A model generated the notes under the pieces. That model was not told where the DNA came from. It searched no databases and worked only from the letters and a program-made list of their open reading frames with translations. The position numbers and the translations under genes were made by a program. DNA of 36,219 nucleotides from Pseudomonas sp. GD03858 (lineage in GTDB: Bacteria > Pseudomonadota > Gammaproteobacteria > Pseudomonadales > Pseudomonadaceae): NCBI RefSeq assembly GCF_029840925.1, contig NZ_JAOCDM010000047.1, positions 1 to 36,219 on the forward strand. The letters are read 5' to 3'. Each line of letters opens with the position of its first letter. Position 1 is the first letter of the stretch. Below, piece after piece: positions 25,043-33,555 of this stretch.

Positions 25043-25332
25043 ACAGTTGCAGCGCCTATCAGATCGAGCGCCGCCCGCGCGGCGCATCGCGACGCAAGGC
25101 CGCTCCTACATCTGTTTCGGGCCAATGAGTCCTGTGAAAGTACCGCTGTCCGCCTTGGCGCATGTCTCAAGACAGGTGGGGCGGCAGTGGTGACCACGCT
25201 GAAACCGCGTCGTGCCGACAAGGCGGACAAGGTAATGGCACAGGATGGACTGGCCCGAAACAAATGTAGGAGCGGCCTTGCGTCGCGATGCGCCGCGCGG
25301 GCGGCGCTCGATCTCACAGACGCTACAACTGT
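25043..25332. repeat. 290-bp imperfect palindrome (REP/BIME-like element)
   Basis: Two inverted arms meet near 25,188. The core arms 25062-25124 and 25251-25313 are 63 bases each with one mismatch; outer parts (ACAGTTGCAGCGCC against the complement of the right end) and inner parts (TCCTGTG, TGTCCGCCTTG) are also mirrored but diverged. Both strands therefore translate to nearly the same nonsense peptide (SSAARAAHRDARPLLHLFRA), which shows that these open frames are not genes. The arms contain GCAAGGCCGCTCCTACA, a motif of the P. putida repeat type. It lies between DUF1127 and the MATE gene. Confidence 0.85.
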
Positions 25333-25345
25333 ATCGCCAACCCCT

Positions 25346-25387
25346 ACCCGCCAACACGCAATCTCCACCCGCCAACACGCGATCCCC
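25346..25387. repeat. 21-bp tandem duplication
   Basis: Two adjacent 21-base units beginning ACCCGCCAACACGC (25346-25366 and 25367-25387) differ at two positions. They lie between the palindromic element and the stop of the MATE gene. Confidence 0.75.
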
Positions 25388-25399
25388 CGCACCCTCACC

Positions 25400-26788
25400 T
25401 CACGCCGATACCGCCGCCCCCCGCGACCGCTCGGCCTTGCCCAGCAGCCGCTTCATCCGCCACTCGAACCCGAACGTCAGCGCCACCGAGGCACAGGCCA
25501 ACCCCAACGCCAACCCCCACCAGATCCCCGGCGCACCGCCTTCGAGGGTGAACGCGAACAGCCAGGCGCTGGGCGCGCCCACGATCCAGTAGCACACCGC
25601 ACCGATGAGGAAAGTGGTGCGGGCATCCTTCAACCCCCGTATCGAACCCATGGCGATGGTCTGCACGCCATCGAACAGCTCGAACCACGCCGCCACCATC
25701 ACCAACTGCACCGCCAACTGGAAGATCGGCGCGAACGCCGGGTCGTCGCGGTTCACCAGCAACCCCACCAGCTCATTGGGCAGCAGCAGGAACAACAACG
25801 CGAACCCCAGCATCAGCACGGCGCCAAAACCCATCCCCACACGCCCGGCACTGCGCGCCGCCAGCAACTGGCCGGCGCCATAGTAGAGACCGACCCGCAT
25901 GGTCACCGCGTACGACAACCCGGTCGGCACCATGAACGCGGTAGAAACGATCTGCAGGGCGATCTGGTGGGCCGCAAGCTCCGTGCTGCCCAGCACGCCC
26001 ATGCACAGCGCGGCGAAGGCGAACAGGCCGACCTCGACCATGTAGGTGCCGCCGATCGGCAGCCCCAGCCGCCACAGCTCACGCAGCGCAGGCAGCGAAG
26101 GCCGCGACAGCCCCTTGCACAGTGGGTAGGCGGCATAGGCCTCGTGCCAACGGATATAGAGGGCCAACGCGATCGCCATGCCCAGGGTCACCACCGCGGT
26201 GACCAGGCCGATGCCCATCAGCCCGAGCTTGGGCAGGCCGAACATGCCCTCGATCAGCATGTGGTTGAACAGATAGTTGAACACCGTGCCGGCCAGGCTG
26301 ATGACCATCACCGGGGTCGAACGCCCGAGCGCGCTGGTGAAGCCTCGCAGGGCCATGAAGGTCATGTAGCCAGGCAGGGCAAGCGGCAGCAGGGTGAGGA
26401 ACTGCATCGCCGAATCGACGTTCTCCGGTTTCTGCCCGAACAACAGCAACGCGGGCTTGAGGTTCCACAGCACCAGCGCCGCCACCAACGCCAGGCCCCA
26501 GGCCAGCCACAGGCCGGCCTGGGCCAGGCGGGTGGCGCCCTCGATGTCGTTGGCGCCCTTGCGAATGGCCACCAGCGTACCGACCGCGGCGATCACCCCC
26601 AGGCAGAAGATCGACACGAACGAATAGCTGGCCGCGCCCAGGCCACCACCGGCCAGCGCCTGCGGGCTGATGCGGGCCATCATCAGGGTGTCGGTCAGCA
26701 CCATCAGCATGTGCGCCAGCTGCGAGGCGATCAACGGCCCGGCCAGGCGCAGCAAAGCCTTGAGTTCTGTGGTGGGCGCGACATGCAT
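25400..26788 (-). CDS. MATE-family multidrug efflux transporter (NorM/PmpM-like)
   Basis: This 462-residue inner-membrane protein has about 12 hydrophobic segments in two related halves, the MATE fold, and exports cationic drugs or dyes using a Na+ or H+ gradient. Recognisable blocks are LLRLAGPLIASQLAHMLMVLTDTLMMARIS at the N-terminus, ALRGFTSALGRSTPVMVISLAG mid-protein and LGLPIGGTYMVEVGLFAFAAL opening the second half. The start at 26788 (MHVAPTTELKALLRL) has AAGGA upstream; the longer frame adds a hydrophilic tail without support. It is divergent from a LysR regulator with a palindromic site between them, so control by that regulator is plausible. Substrates cannot be told. Confidence 0.93.
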   Translation of the reverse strand: MHVAPTTELKALLRLAGPLIASQLAHMLMVLTDTLMMARISPQALAGGGLGAASYSFVSIFCLGVIAAVGTLVAIRKGANDIEGATRLAQAGLWLAWGLALVAALVLWNLKPALLLFGQKPENVDSAMQFLTLLPLALPGYMTFMALRGFTSALGRSTPVMVISLAGTVFNYLFNHMLIEGMFGLPKLGLMGIGLVTAVVTLGMAIALALYIRWHEAYAAYPLCKGLSRPSLPALRELWRLGLPIGGTYMVEVGLFAFAALCMGVLGSTELAAHQIALQIVSTAFMVPTGLSYAVTMRVGLYYGAGQLLAARSAGRVGMGFGAVLMLGFALLFLLLPNELVGLLVNRDDPAFAPIFQLAVQLVMVAAWFELFDGVQTIAMGSIRGLKDARTTFLIGAVCYWIVGAPSAWLFAFTLEGGAPGIWWGLALGLACASVALTFGFEWRMKRLLGKAERSRGAAVSA

Positions 26789-26877
26789 GGGGAGGTCCTT
26801 CTGGATGATTCGAGAGTGCGAGCGGTCGATTCTGAGGCTTCGGTCAGCTTTGCACAAAAGGATAAAAGCGATCACTG

Positions 26878-26896
26878 CCATGAGTCTGACTCATGG
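26878..26896. promoter_or_regulatory. Perfect 19-bp palindrome, LysR-type box
   Basis: CCATGAGTC-T-GACTCATGG is a perfect palindrome and contains the T-N11-A pattern of LysR-type operators. It lies 48 bases before the lysR-type start (26944) and 90 bases before the MATE start (26788), in the 155-base divergent gap. Confidence 0.7.
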
Positions 26897-26943
26897 ATGT
26901 ATGATCCGGAGCATCTCGCTTGCCCCCGTATGACAGGTGCCTC

Positions 26944-27870
26944 ATGTCTCGCCAGCTTCCTCCGCTCTATGCACTGCGCGCATTCGAAGCCGCCGCCCGG
27001 CTGAGTTCCTTCACCCGTGCCGGCGAGGAGTTGTCGATCACCCAGAGCGCGGTGAGCCGGCATATCCGCACGCTCGAACAGCACTTCGCCTGCCGCCTGT
27101 TCGCACGCAACGGCCGCAGCCTGCAACTGACCGAAGCCGCGCGCATGCTGCTGCCCGGAGTGCGGGACGGCTTCGCCGCGCTGGAGCGGGCTTGCGACGC
27201 CTTGCGCGGCGAAGATGACATGCTGCGCATGAAGGCGCCCTCGACCCTGACCATGCGCTGGCTGCTGGCGCGGCTGAGCCGCTTCCGGCATCTGCAGCCG
27301 GGCAACGAGGTGCAGCTGACCAGCGCCTGGATGGATGTCGATCATGTCGACTTCAACCAGGAACCGTTCGACTGCGCGGTGCTGCTCGGCGACGGCAATT
27401 TCCCGGCGGACTGGGAGGTGCGCCGGCTGTTTTCCGAGCTGTTGATCCCGGTGGGCGCGCCGGACCTGCTCGAGGGCGCGCCCTGGGATGAACGCCGCCT
27501 GGCCGGCATCGAGCTGCTGCACCCTACCCCGGACAAGCGCGACTGGCGCGCCTGGCTGGCGCGCATGGGGCTGACCGACAAGGTGTCGCTCAAGGGCGGA
27601 CAAGTGTTCGACACCCTGGAGCTGGGCATGATCGCGGCGGCAAGGGGCTACGGGATTTCCATGGGCGACCTGTTGATGGTCGCCGAAGATGTCGCCCAGA
27701 AACGCTTGAGCCTACCTTGGCCGACCGCCGTGGCCAGTGGCATGCACTACTACCTGGTGTGGCCCAGGACCCGGCCGGGTGGGGAGCGGTTGCGGCGGTT
27801 GAGCGTGTTTCTTCAGGAAGAGGCGGCGGCGATGGATCTGCCGGATGTAGAGATCCTGTCGGCGCCATGA
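26944..27870 (+). CDS. LysR-type transcriptional regulator, GcvA-like
   Basis: This 308-residue regulator starts [21 protein letters not shown] with the winged helix-turn-helix [27 protein letters not shown] (about residues 20-47), typical of the GcvA/AmpR branch ([10 protein letters not shown]). An effector-binding domain follows from about residue 90 ([52 protein letters not shown]). The ATG at 26944 fits the family start; an earlier in-frame ATG at 26920 overlaps nothing useful. It is divergent from the MATE pump and followed by a chemoreceptor that has its own promoter. Effector unknown. Confidence 0.92.
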   Translation: MSRQLPPLYALRAFEAAARLSSFTRAGEELSITQSAVSRHIRTLEQHFACRLFARNGRSLQLTEAARMLLPGVRDGFAALERACDALRGEDDMLRMKAPSTLTMRWLLARLSRFRHLQPGNEVQLTSAWMDVDHVDFNQEPFDCAVLLGDGNFPADWEVRRLFSELLIPVGAPDLLEGAPWDERRLAGIELLHPTPDKRDWRAWLARMGLTDKVSLKGGQVFDTLELGMIAAARGYGISMGDLLMVAEDVAQKRLSLPWPTAVASGMHYYLVWPRTRPGGERLRRLSVFLQEEAAAMDLPDVEILSAP

Positions 27871-27902
27871 AGCAAAGGTTTGCGAATACCCAGGTCCGAC
27901 AC

Positions 27903-27929
27903 TCAAGTATTGCTCCGCGACGCCGATCA
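27903..27929 (+). promoter_or_regulatory. Sigma-28 (FliA) flagellar promoter of the chemoreceptor
   Basis: TCAAGTAT, 11 bases, then GCCGATCA matches the FliA consensus (TAAAGTTT-N11-GCCGATAA) closely, with exact spacing. It lies about 100 bases before the chemoreceptor ATG. Chemoreceptors are classic class-III flagellar genes, which supports the call. Confidence 0.82.
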
Positions 27930-28030
27930 AACTGCATCAGCGTCCCGGAAGAGGACGCCCCTCTCCGACGATATGCAGCGAGCGGTCGGCGCGATCAGGA
28001 CGATCCCGGTCTCTTGCCAGGAGCCTTGCC

Positions 28031-30010
28031 ATGTCCAAACCGCGTGCCCGAATCGCCTCGCAGCTCGGGATCGCCCTCGCCATCGTGCTGGCGCTGGTGA
28101 TCACCGGCAGTACCTTGTTCGCCCTGCGTTCGCTGGACGACGCCAACCTCACCACCCGCCAGGCGCACCTGGCCAGCGAGGCGCGGCTGCTGGCCGACCA
28201 GCTCGATACCTTCCACGGGTCGCTCAAGGACAACACCCAGCGTCTGAGCGGCCTGTTCGAGCGCCGGTTTGCCTCGGGGCTGGCCGTGCATGCGGGGGAA
28301 ACCGTCAGCGTCGCCGGCACCGCCACCCCAGCGCTATACCTGGGTGATCACTTGCTGAACATCGATTTCCAGCAAGTCGACGAGTTCCAGCAGATGACCG
28401 CTGGCGTCGCGACCTTGTTCGTGCGCAGCGGCGACGACTTCGTGCGCATCAGCACCAGCCTGACCAAGCAGGACGGCAGCCGCGCCATCGGCACCCAACT
28501 CGACCGCCAGCACCCGGCCTATTCGAAACTGATGGCCGGACAGACCTACGTCGGCCGTGCCGTACTGTTCGACCGCAACTACATGACCCGCTACGTGCCG
28601 GTTCGCGATAGCGCTGGCCGGGTGATCGCGGTGCTGTTCGTCGGCTTCGACTATACCGACGCACAGAACGCCCAGTTCGCCAACCTCAAGCGCTTCCGCA
28701 TCGGCCAGACCGGTTCGCTGGCGTTGCTGGACGAACAGGGCAAGTGGCTGGTGCCCCCGGCGCAGGTGCGCGAGGCCGAGGCGGCCGCCCTGGCGGTCAA
28801 GGCGATCGCGCCGGGAGCGGGAAAGTTCTGGTCGAACGCCGGCGAACAACTGTTCAGCGTCACCGAGCCCTTCGCCGAAGGCCCATGGACCGTGGTGGCG
28901 AGCATGCCCGCCGACGAGATCCGCGCGGTGACCTGGAGCGTCGGCCTGCGCCTGGCCATCGGCAGCCTGCTGGCGATGCTGCTGGCCGTGGCCGCCACGC
29001 TCTGGCTGTTGCGACGCAAGCTGCGCCCGCTGGGCGACCTGGTGCGCCAGGCCGAAGCCCTTGGCGCTGGCGACCTCAATGCACGCCTGAACGTCACCAG
29101 TCAGGACGAAATCGGCCAGCTGGCCCGCAGCTTCAACCAGATGGGTGAAGCCCTGGCGACCATGGTCGAGCATATTCGCGGCGCCTCGGAACAGGTCAGT
29201 GGTCGCGCCCGTTCGCTGTCGGGCCTGTCGTCCGGCGCCTGCGAGGGCATGGATCAGCAATCTGGCGAGATCACCAGCATGGCCGGCGCCGTGGAGGAGT
29301 TCAGCGCCACCTCGATGAACATCGCCGACAACATGGCCGGCACCGAGCGCATGGCGCGCGACAACGCCCAGCAGACCCGCATTGGCCGCACCGCGATGGA
29401 TGAGGCCTCGACGTCCCTGCGCCAGATCGCCGACGCCCTGGGCGGCACCGCGACCGTGATGGACACCCTGGGCGCCCGCTCGCAGGAAATCGGCGGGATC
29501 GTCGGGGTGATCACCGCGATTGCCGAGCAGACCAACCTGCTGGCGCTCAACGCCGCCATCGAGGCCGCCCGCGCCGGCGAGCAGGGCCGTGGCTTCGCCG
29601 TGGTCGCCGACGAGGTCCGGGGCCTGGCCGCGCGCACCCGCCAGGCCACCGACGAAATCTCCGGGATGATCGCCAGCATCCAGCAGCAGACCGGGCACGC
29701 CATCCACACCCTCGAGCAAGGCAACCAGCTGATGCAGGAGGGCCTGGCGCGCAACGACAAGGTGGCCGAGGCGCTGGCACGCATCGACGAACAGAGCCGG
29801 GCGGCGGGCGAACGCTTCGCCGTGATCAGCACCGCGACGCAGGAGCAGAGCAGCACCGCGACGGTGCTCAGCCGCAACCTGCAAAGCATTGCCCAGGCCA
29901 ACAGCGAGCAGCGCGACGTGGCCAACGAACTGGCCATGACGGCGCGGGAACTGGAAGGACTGGCGGGGCAGTTGCGCCAGGAAGTGGATCGTTTCCGGAC
30001 CCACCGCTAA
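28031..30010 (+). CDS. Methyl-accepting chemotaxis protein, Cache_3-Cache_2 type
   Basis: This 659-residue chemoreceptor senses a periplasmic ligand and controls the CheA kinase. It has a first membrane helix (about 9-32), a large periplasmic sensor (about 35-295) with [19 protein letters not shown] and [20 protein letters not shown], the pattern of single-Cache (Cache_3-Cache_2) domains, a second helix (about 298-325), a HAMP linker (about 327-375, [22 protein letters not shown]) and a cytoplasmic coiled coil whose hairpin tip [24 protein letters not shown] begins near residue 486. There is no C-terminal CheR-tether pentapeptide. AGGAG lies eight bases before the ATG. A sigma-28 promoter is upstream. 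Ligand unknown; the neighbouring amino-acid ABC operon is suggestive but no more. Confidence 0.95.
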   Translation: MSKPRARIASQLGIALAIVLALVITGSTLFALRSLDDANLTTRQAHLASEARLLADQLDTFHGSLKDNTQRLSGLFERRFASGLAVHAGETVSVAGTATPALYLGDHLLNIDFQQVDEFQQMTAGVATLFVRSGDDFVRISTSLTKQDGSRAIGTQLDRQHPAYSKLMAGQTYVGRAVLFDRNYMTRYVPVRDSAGRVIAVLFVGFDYTDAQNAQFANLKRFRIGQTGSLALLDEQGKWLVPPAQVREAEAAALAVKAIAPGAGKFWSNAGEQLFSVTEPFAEGPWTVVASMPADEIRAVTWSVGLRLAIGSLLAMLLAVAATLWLLRRKLRPLGDLVRQAEALGAGDLNARLNVTSQDEIGQLARSFNQMGEALATMVEHIRGASEQVSGRARSLSGLSSGACEGMDQQSGEITSMAGAVEEFSATSMNIADNMAGTERMARDNAQQTRIGRTAMDEASTSLRQIADALGGTATVMDTLGARSQEIGGIVGVITAIAEQTNLLALNAAIEAARAGEQGRGFAVVADEVRGLAARTRQATDEISGMIASIQQQTGHAIHTLEQGNQLMQEGLARNDKVAEALARIDEQSRAAGERFAVISTATQEQSSTATVLSRNLQSIAQANSEQRDVANELAMTARELEGLAGQLRQEVDRFRTHR

Positions 30011-30017
30011 GGCATCG

Positions 30018-30039
30018 GGCCTGCCCCACGGGGCAGGCC
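30018..30039. terminator. Hairpin terminator between convergent transcripts
   Basis: GGCCTGCCC (30018-30026) pairs with GGGCAGGCC (30031-30039), loop CACG, then TCCTTC on the plus strand. It lies 7 bases after the chemoreceptor stop and 12 bases before the end of the binding-protein gene. Confidence 0.7.
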
Positions 30040-30051
30040 TCCTTCAAACGC

Positions 30052-30924
30052 TCAACCCTGCCACTTGCCGCCTTCGACGATCACGCTTTCCGGTTTGGTG
30101 TCATCGCTCAGTTCCTTGCGCACGTACTGGTCGTACAGCTTGAGCAGGAACTTTTCCTCGCCCAGCCTGGCCAGCTCGGCATTCACCCAGTCGCGCAGCT
30201 CGGTGTTGCCCTTCTTCACCGCCGGGGCGATCGGTGCTTCATCGCCCAGCAACTGCGGCAGCACACGGTAGCCCGGATTCTGCTTGGCCCAGCTGAACAG
30301 GATCAGGTTGTCCTGGGCATAGGCGTCGCCACGGCCATTGGCCAGCGCGGCCAGCGACTCGGTGTTCTTCTCGAACTTGAGCAGTTTCCAGTCCGGGTGG
30401 GTCTTGGTCAGCCAGATATCGGCGGTGGTGCCGGTGGTGACGATGATGGTCTTGTCGGCCAGGTCATCGAGCTTCTGCACCGGGCTTGCGTCGGCGACGA
30501 TCGCCTGCACCGCCACGCGCAGGTTGGGGTTGGTGAAGTCCACCGCTTCCTTGCGCTCCGGGGTGACGGTCATGTTGGCGAGGATCAGGTCGACCTTGTC
30601 GCTCTGCAGGAACGGGATGCGGCTGGCAGGCTCGACGGCGACGAACTCGACCTTGTTCTCGTCGCCCAGCAGGTCCTTGGCGAAGCGCCGGCCGATATCG
30701 GTATCGAAGCCCACGTAGCGGCCGCTTTCATCGACGAAGCCGAACGGCGGCTTGTCGGTGAACACGCCGACGATCAGCTTGTCGCGGGCCTTGATGGTCT
30801 CCAGGTAGCTGGTGGCCGGCGAAGCGGCTGCGGGCTTGGCCGGCTCCTCGGCCTTGTCGCAGCCGGCCAGCAAGGCCAGGCCAAGCAGTGGCGCGAACAG
30901 TTTGGCGAATGGGGCGATCTTCAT
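30052..30924 (-). CDS. Amino-acid ABC transporter substrate-binding lipoprotein
   Basis: A 290-residue periplasmic binding protein of the SBP_bac_3 (GlnH/PEB1-like) family, delivering a polar amino acid to the two permeases encoded upstream. The N-terminus MKIAPFAKLFAPLLGLALLAGC is a lipoprotein signal with lipobox L-A-G-Cys22, so it is probably membrane-tethered. Family blocks: LIVGVFTDKPPFGFVDESGRYVGFDTDIGRR, VDLILANMTVTPERKEAVDFTNP, and IIVTTGTTADIWL. It is the last gene of the operon, overlapping the ATPase by 4 bases. The likely class is glutamate/aspartate/glutamine; the precise ligand cannot be deduced. Confidence 0.9.
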   Translation of the reverse strand: MKIAPFAKLFAPLLGLALLAGCDKAEEPAKPAAASPATSYLETIKARDKLIVGVFTDKPPFGFVDESGRYVGFDTDIGRRFAKDLLGDENKVEFVAVEPASRIPFLQSDKVDLILANMTVTPERKEAVDFTNPNLRVAVQAIVADASPVQKLDDLADKTIIVTTGTTADIWLTKTHPDWKLLKFEKNTESLAALANGRGDAYAQDNLILFSWAKQNPGYRVLPQLLGDEAPIAPAVKKGNTELRDWVNAELARLGEEKFLLKLYDQYVRKELSDDTKPESVIVEGGKWQG

Positions 30925-31694
30925 GACAGTTCCTTGTGCAATGTCTTGGGCAGGCTTTCGACGAAAGAGAATTTCTCCAGGAACTGCTGCGCGCGTGCGG
31001 TCTGCGGTTGGGTGAAGAAGCGCTCGGGGTGGTTCTGTTCAAGGATCCTGCCGGCCTCCATGAACACGATGCGGTCGGCCACCGCGCGGGCGAAGGCCAT
31101 TTCGTGGGTGACGATGAGCAGGGTCATGCCTTCGCGGGCCAGGCCCTGGATCACCTGCAGCACTTCCTTGACCATCTCCGGGTCGAGGGCGGCGGTGACT
31201 TCATCGAACAGCATCACCTGCGGGTTCATGCACAGCGAGCGGACGATGGCGATGCGTTGCTGCTGGCCACCGGAGAGCTGACGGGGAAAGGCATCGCGCT
31301 TGTCCAGCAGTCCCACCCGGGCCAGCAGCGCCTCGGCCTGGGCCTGGGCTTCGCGACGTTCGCGCTTCTGCACCTTCAGCGGCCCCAGCAGCAGGTTGTC
31401 GAGCACGCTCATGTGGCCGAACAGGTGGTAACTCTGGAATACCATGCCCACCCGCTGGCGCACCTGTCGCCAGTCGGTGTCGGGGCCGAGCAGCTCCTGG
31501 CCGTCGAGGCGCAGGCTGCCGCCCTGGGCCGCTTCCAGGCCGTTGAGGCAGCGCAGCAAGGTGCTCTTGCCGCAGCCGCTGGGGCCGAGGATCACCAGTA
31601 CCTCGCCGGCCTGGACCTGAAGGTCGATGTCCTTGAGCACCTGCTGCGAGCCGAAGAACTTGTTGAAGCCTTGGAATTCGATCAATGGATTCAT
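30921..31694 (-). CDS. Polar amino-acid ABC transporter ATPase
   Basis: This 257-residue ATPase (GlnQ/GltL-like) powers the transporter. Start ATG at 31694 (MNPLIEFQGFNKFFGSQQVLKD) overlaps the upstream permease by 4 bases; the longer open frame is a shadow of the permease. Walker A GPSGCGKST (about 38-46), Q-loop VFQSYHLFGHMSVLDNL, signature LSGGQQQR, Walker B VMLFDEVTAALDPE and the switch His in VTHEM are all intact. A short C-terminal tail (FFTQPQTARAQQFLEKF) is typical of this subfamily. Confidence 0.95.
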   Translation of the reverse strand: MNPLIEFQGFNKFFGSQQVLKDIDLQVQAGEVLVILGPSGCGKSTLLRCLNGLEAAQGGSLRLDGQELLGPDTDWRQVRQRVGMVFQSYHLFGHMSVLDNLLLGPLKVQKRERREAQAQAEALLARVGLLDKRDAFPRQLSGGQQQRIAIVRSLCMNPQVMLFDEVTAALDPEMVKEVLQVIQGLAREGMTLLIVTHEMAFARAVADRIVFMEAGRILEQNHPERFFTQPQTARAQQFLEKFSFVESLPKTLHKELS

Positions 31695-32350
31695 GCGTGG
31701 GCCCAGCGCCGCTCCAGCACGCGCGAGGCGGCGGACAGCGGATAACAGACGAAGAAGAAGAACAGGAACAACGCGCCATATATCAGCACCGACTCGTAGG
31801 TGCGCTCGATGATCTGCTGGCCGGCCTTGATCACCTCGACCACGCCGATCAGCACGGCCAACGAGCTGGTCTTGACGATGCGCGTATAGATGTTGATGGT
31901 TGGCGGCGTCATGCGCTTGAGCGCCTGGGGCAGCAGCACATAGCCATACAGTTGCCAGCCTGCCAGGCCGATCGACAGCCCCGCCTCGCGCTGCCCGCGA
32001 GGCAGCGACTGCAAGGCGCCGCGCACCACCTCGCCGACTTCGCTGGCGCCCCAGAGGCCCAATACCAGTACCGCGCACCAGAAGCTGGGAATGCTCAGGC
32101 CGAAGAAGATCGGCAGCCCGAAGAACACCAGGTACAGCCACACCAGCACCGGAATGGCCCGGAACAGCTCCAGATAGACCTGCAGCAGGAGGTTCAGCCG
32201 CCGGTTGCCCAGGGTCGCCAGCACGCCATAGAGCACACCGCCCAGGGTGGCGAACAGGATGCCCAGCGCCGAGATCGCCAGGGTCTGCCCGGCGCCGGTA
32301 GCCAACTGGGGCAGCGAAACCAGCAGCAGCTCAATGCCCGAACTGGCCAT
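31691..32350 (-). CDS. Amino-acid ABC transporter permease (second)
   Basis: This 219-residue inner-membrane permease belongs to the HisMQ family. It starts MASSGIELLLVSLPQLATGAGQTLAIS, has about five hydrophobic segments, and contains the EAA-type coupling loop (GASEVGEVVRGALQSLPRGQREAGLSIGL, with PQALKRMTPPTINIY). It overlaps the other permease by 20 bases and the ATPase by 4, so the two permeases probably form a heterodimer. Confidence 0.93.
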   Translation of the reverse strand: MASSGIELLLVSLPQLATGAGQTLAISALGILFATLGGVLYGVLATLGNRRLNLLLQVYLELFRAIPVLVWLYLVFFGLPIFFGLSIPSFWCAVLVLGLWGASEVGEVVRGALQSLPRGQREAGLSIGLAGWQLYGYVLLPQALKRMTPPTINIYTRIVKTSSLAVLIGVVEVIKAGQQIIERTYESVLIYGALFLFFFFVCYPLSAASRVLERRWAHA

Positions 32351-32996
32351 GTTGCAGCCTCCGTTCCAGATAGCGCAGCAGCAGCGACAGCGGCAGGAAG
32401 ATCAGCACGCAGAGCAGGGTCAGCACGGCGAGCATTTCGTAGGTCTTGTAGTACAGGGCGATGTAGTTCTTGGTGGTGTAGAGGACCTCCGGCACCGCCA
32501 CCGCCGAGACCACGGTGGTCTCCTTGAGCAGGAAGACGAAATTGGCGAACAGCGCCGGCAGGCTGAGGATGCCGGCCTGGGGCAGGATCACGTGACGCAG
32601 CAACTGGCCTTCGGAAAGGCCAATGGAGCGCCCGGACTCCAGTTGCGCCCGTGGCACCGCCTCGACGCCCGCACGCAGCACCTCGGTGAGGTAGGCGCCA
32701 CCCATGAAGGTCATGGTGATGATCGCCGCGGCGAAGCCCGACACCTTCACGCCCAGGCTCGGCAGCGCGAAGTAGACGAAAAACAGCTGGATCAGCAGCG
32801 GTGTGTTGCGCGCCAGTTCCACGTAGCCCTGGACCAGGCGCCACAGGTAGGGGGTGCGAAACACCAGGATCGTTGCGTTGACCAGTGCCACCAGCAGTGA
32901 CGTGGCGATGGCAATCAACCCAACTTGCAGTGTGACCCCCACGGCCTTGAAGAAGGTCGGCAACGTGCTGAGCAGAAAGGCGGTGTCGAAGCTCAT
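32331..32996 (-). CDS. Amino-acid ABC transporter permease (first)
   Basis: This 221-residue HisMQ-family permease is the first gene of the operon. I chose ATG 32996 (MSFDTAFLLSTLPTFFKAVGVTLQVGL), where the hydrophobic N-terminus begins; the open frame upstream is not supported. The typical LARNTPLLIQLFFVYFALP segment and the coupling loop YLTEVLRAGVEAVPRAQLESGRSIGLS are present. A sigma-70-like promoter lies about 130 bases upstream. Confidence 0.93.
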   Translation of the reverse strand: MSFDTAFLLSTLPTFFKAVGVTLQVGLIAIATSLLVALVNATILVFRTPYLWRLVQGYVELARNTPLLIQLFFVYFALPSLGVKVSGFAAAIITMTFMGGAYLTEVLRAGVEAVPRAQLESGRSIGLSEGQLLRHVILPQAGILSLPALFANFVFLLKETTVVSAVAVPEVLYTTKNYIALYYKTYEMLAVLTLLCVLIFLPLSLLLRYLERRLQHGQFGH

Positions 32997-33123
32997 GACA
33001 GGAGCCTCGGCGCAGAGGCGTGAAGGTACGGCATGAGAGGTTCCAGGGTCGGCACGAGGGTCGCTCGGCGTCGATTCACGGGGAGTGGCACTGTGCCGGT
33101 AAGCACGATGAACAGACTTTAAA

Positions 33124-33152
33124 GGTATAAAAATATTTCCAGAAATACCCAA
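33124..33152 (-). promoter_or_regulatory. Putative sigma-70 promoter of the amino-acid ABC operon
   Basis: On the minus strand TTGGGT (33147-33152) is followed after 17 bases by TATACC (33124-33129). Between them is the palindrome ATTTC-TG-GAAAT (33135-33146), placed where a repressor would block the promoter. The start site would be about 120 bases before the first permease. Confidence 0.5.
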
Positions 33153-33179
33153 ATTGCATATCGATATCACGCTCTGTCG

Positions 33180-33239
33180 TCCTCAGAAATTTCCGTCGCC
33201 ATGCGCGGAATCTTTCTGAGGAAATCCCCCTCCAAGGGG
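33180..33239 (+). other. Two consecutive hairpins upstream of a short ORF
   Basis: TCCTCAGAAA (33180-33189) plus TTCCG (33191-33195) pair with CGGAA (33206-33210) plus TTTCTGAGGA (33213-33222), a 15-pair stem with a small internal loop. A second hairpin CCCC/GGGG (33227-33230 with 33236-33239) follows at once. Together they look like a structured leader RNA on the plus strand, or a shared operator region for the divergent ABC operon. Confidence 0.5.
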
Positions 33240-33287
33240 TTTCAGACTGTGGCTTGCAAGGCCCGTCACCCCATCAGGACGACAACG

Positions 33288-33371
33288 ATGAACAGCCCCT
33301 GCTCGCCTGCTTCGAACGAACAACTGCTGTGGCTCCTGGCCCTACGCCGGGCACTGGCCAATCAGCGCTGA
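33288..33371 (+). CDS. 27-residue small ORF (leader peptide or small protein)
   Basis: ATG at 33288 with AGGA about ten bases upstream opens a 27-codon frame: MNSPCSPASNEQLLWLLALR, then RALANQR and TGA. The second half is an amphipathic Leu/Trp helix with a basic end. Codon choice looks like that of neighbouring genes. It follows two hairpins (33180-33239) and is followed by a strong terminator (33507-33539), so a transcript of about 360 bases with a single tiny gene is possible. I do not recognise it; it may be a small membrane-associated protein or regulatory peptide, or chance. Confidence 0.4.
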   Translation: MNSPCSPASNEQLLWLLALRRALANQR

Positions 33372-33506
33372 CCTCGAGTCATACGGAAACATCCGTCTTG
33401 TCCAGAAGCCCAATCTGGCGCTAACCCTGTGGGAGCGACGGTGCGCCGATGCGATTCGCCCCTCGATAGGCCAGACCGGCCTGTCTTTCATCAAGCCGGC
33501 ACAAAC

Positions 33507-33539
33507 AAAAACGCCGACGCAAAATGCGTCGGCGTTTTT
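33507..33539. terminator. Strong bidirectional rho-independent terminator
   Basis: AAAAACGCCGACGCA (33507-33521) pairs perfectly with TGCGTCGGCGTTTTT (33525-33539) around an AAA loop. The A and T tracts make it functional on both strands. It lies 16 bases after the metQ stop on the minus strand and could also end a plus-strand transcript from the short ORF at 33288. Confidence 0.92.
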
Positions 33540-33555
33540 CGTACCAGGTCGCGTA

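Noticed and set aside
21037..25387. CRISPR array in the repeat-rich stretches
   Set aside because: The repeats are inverted or two-copy tandem units with unequal spacing, without regular spacers, and no cas gene is present.
25031..27004. 657-codon plus-strand open frame across the palindrome and the MATE gene
   Set aside because: Its start lies in the inverted repeat and the rest is antisense to the MATE gene with Arg/Gln/His-rich low-complexity sequence.
28334..30004. 556-codon minus-strand open frame opposite the chemoreceptor
   Set aside because: Antisense shadow of a clear chemoreceptor; no recognisable domain.
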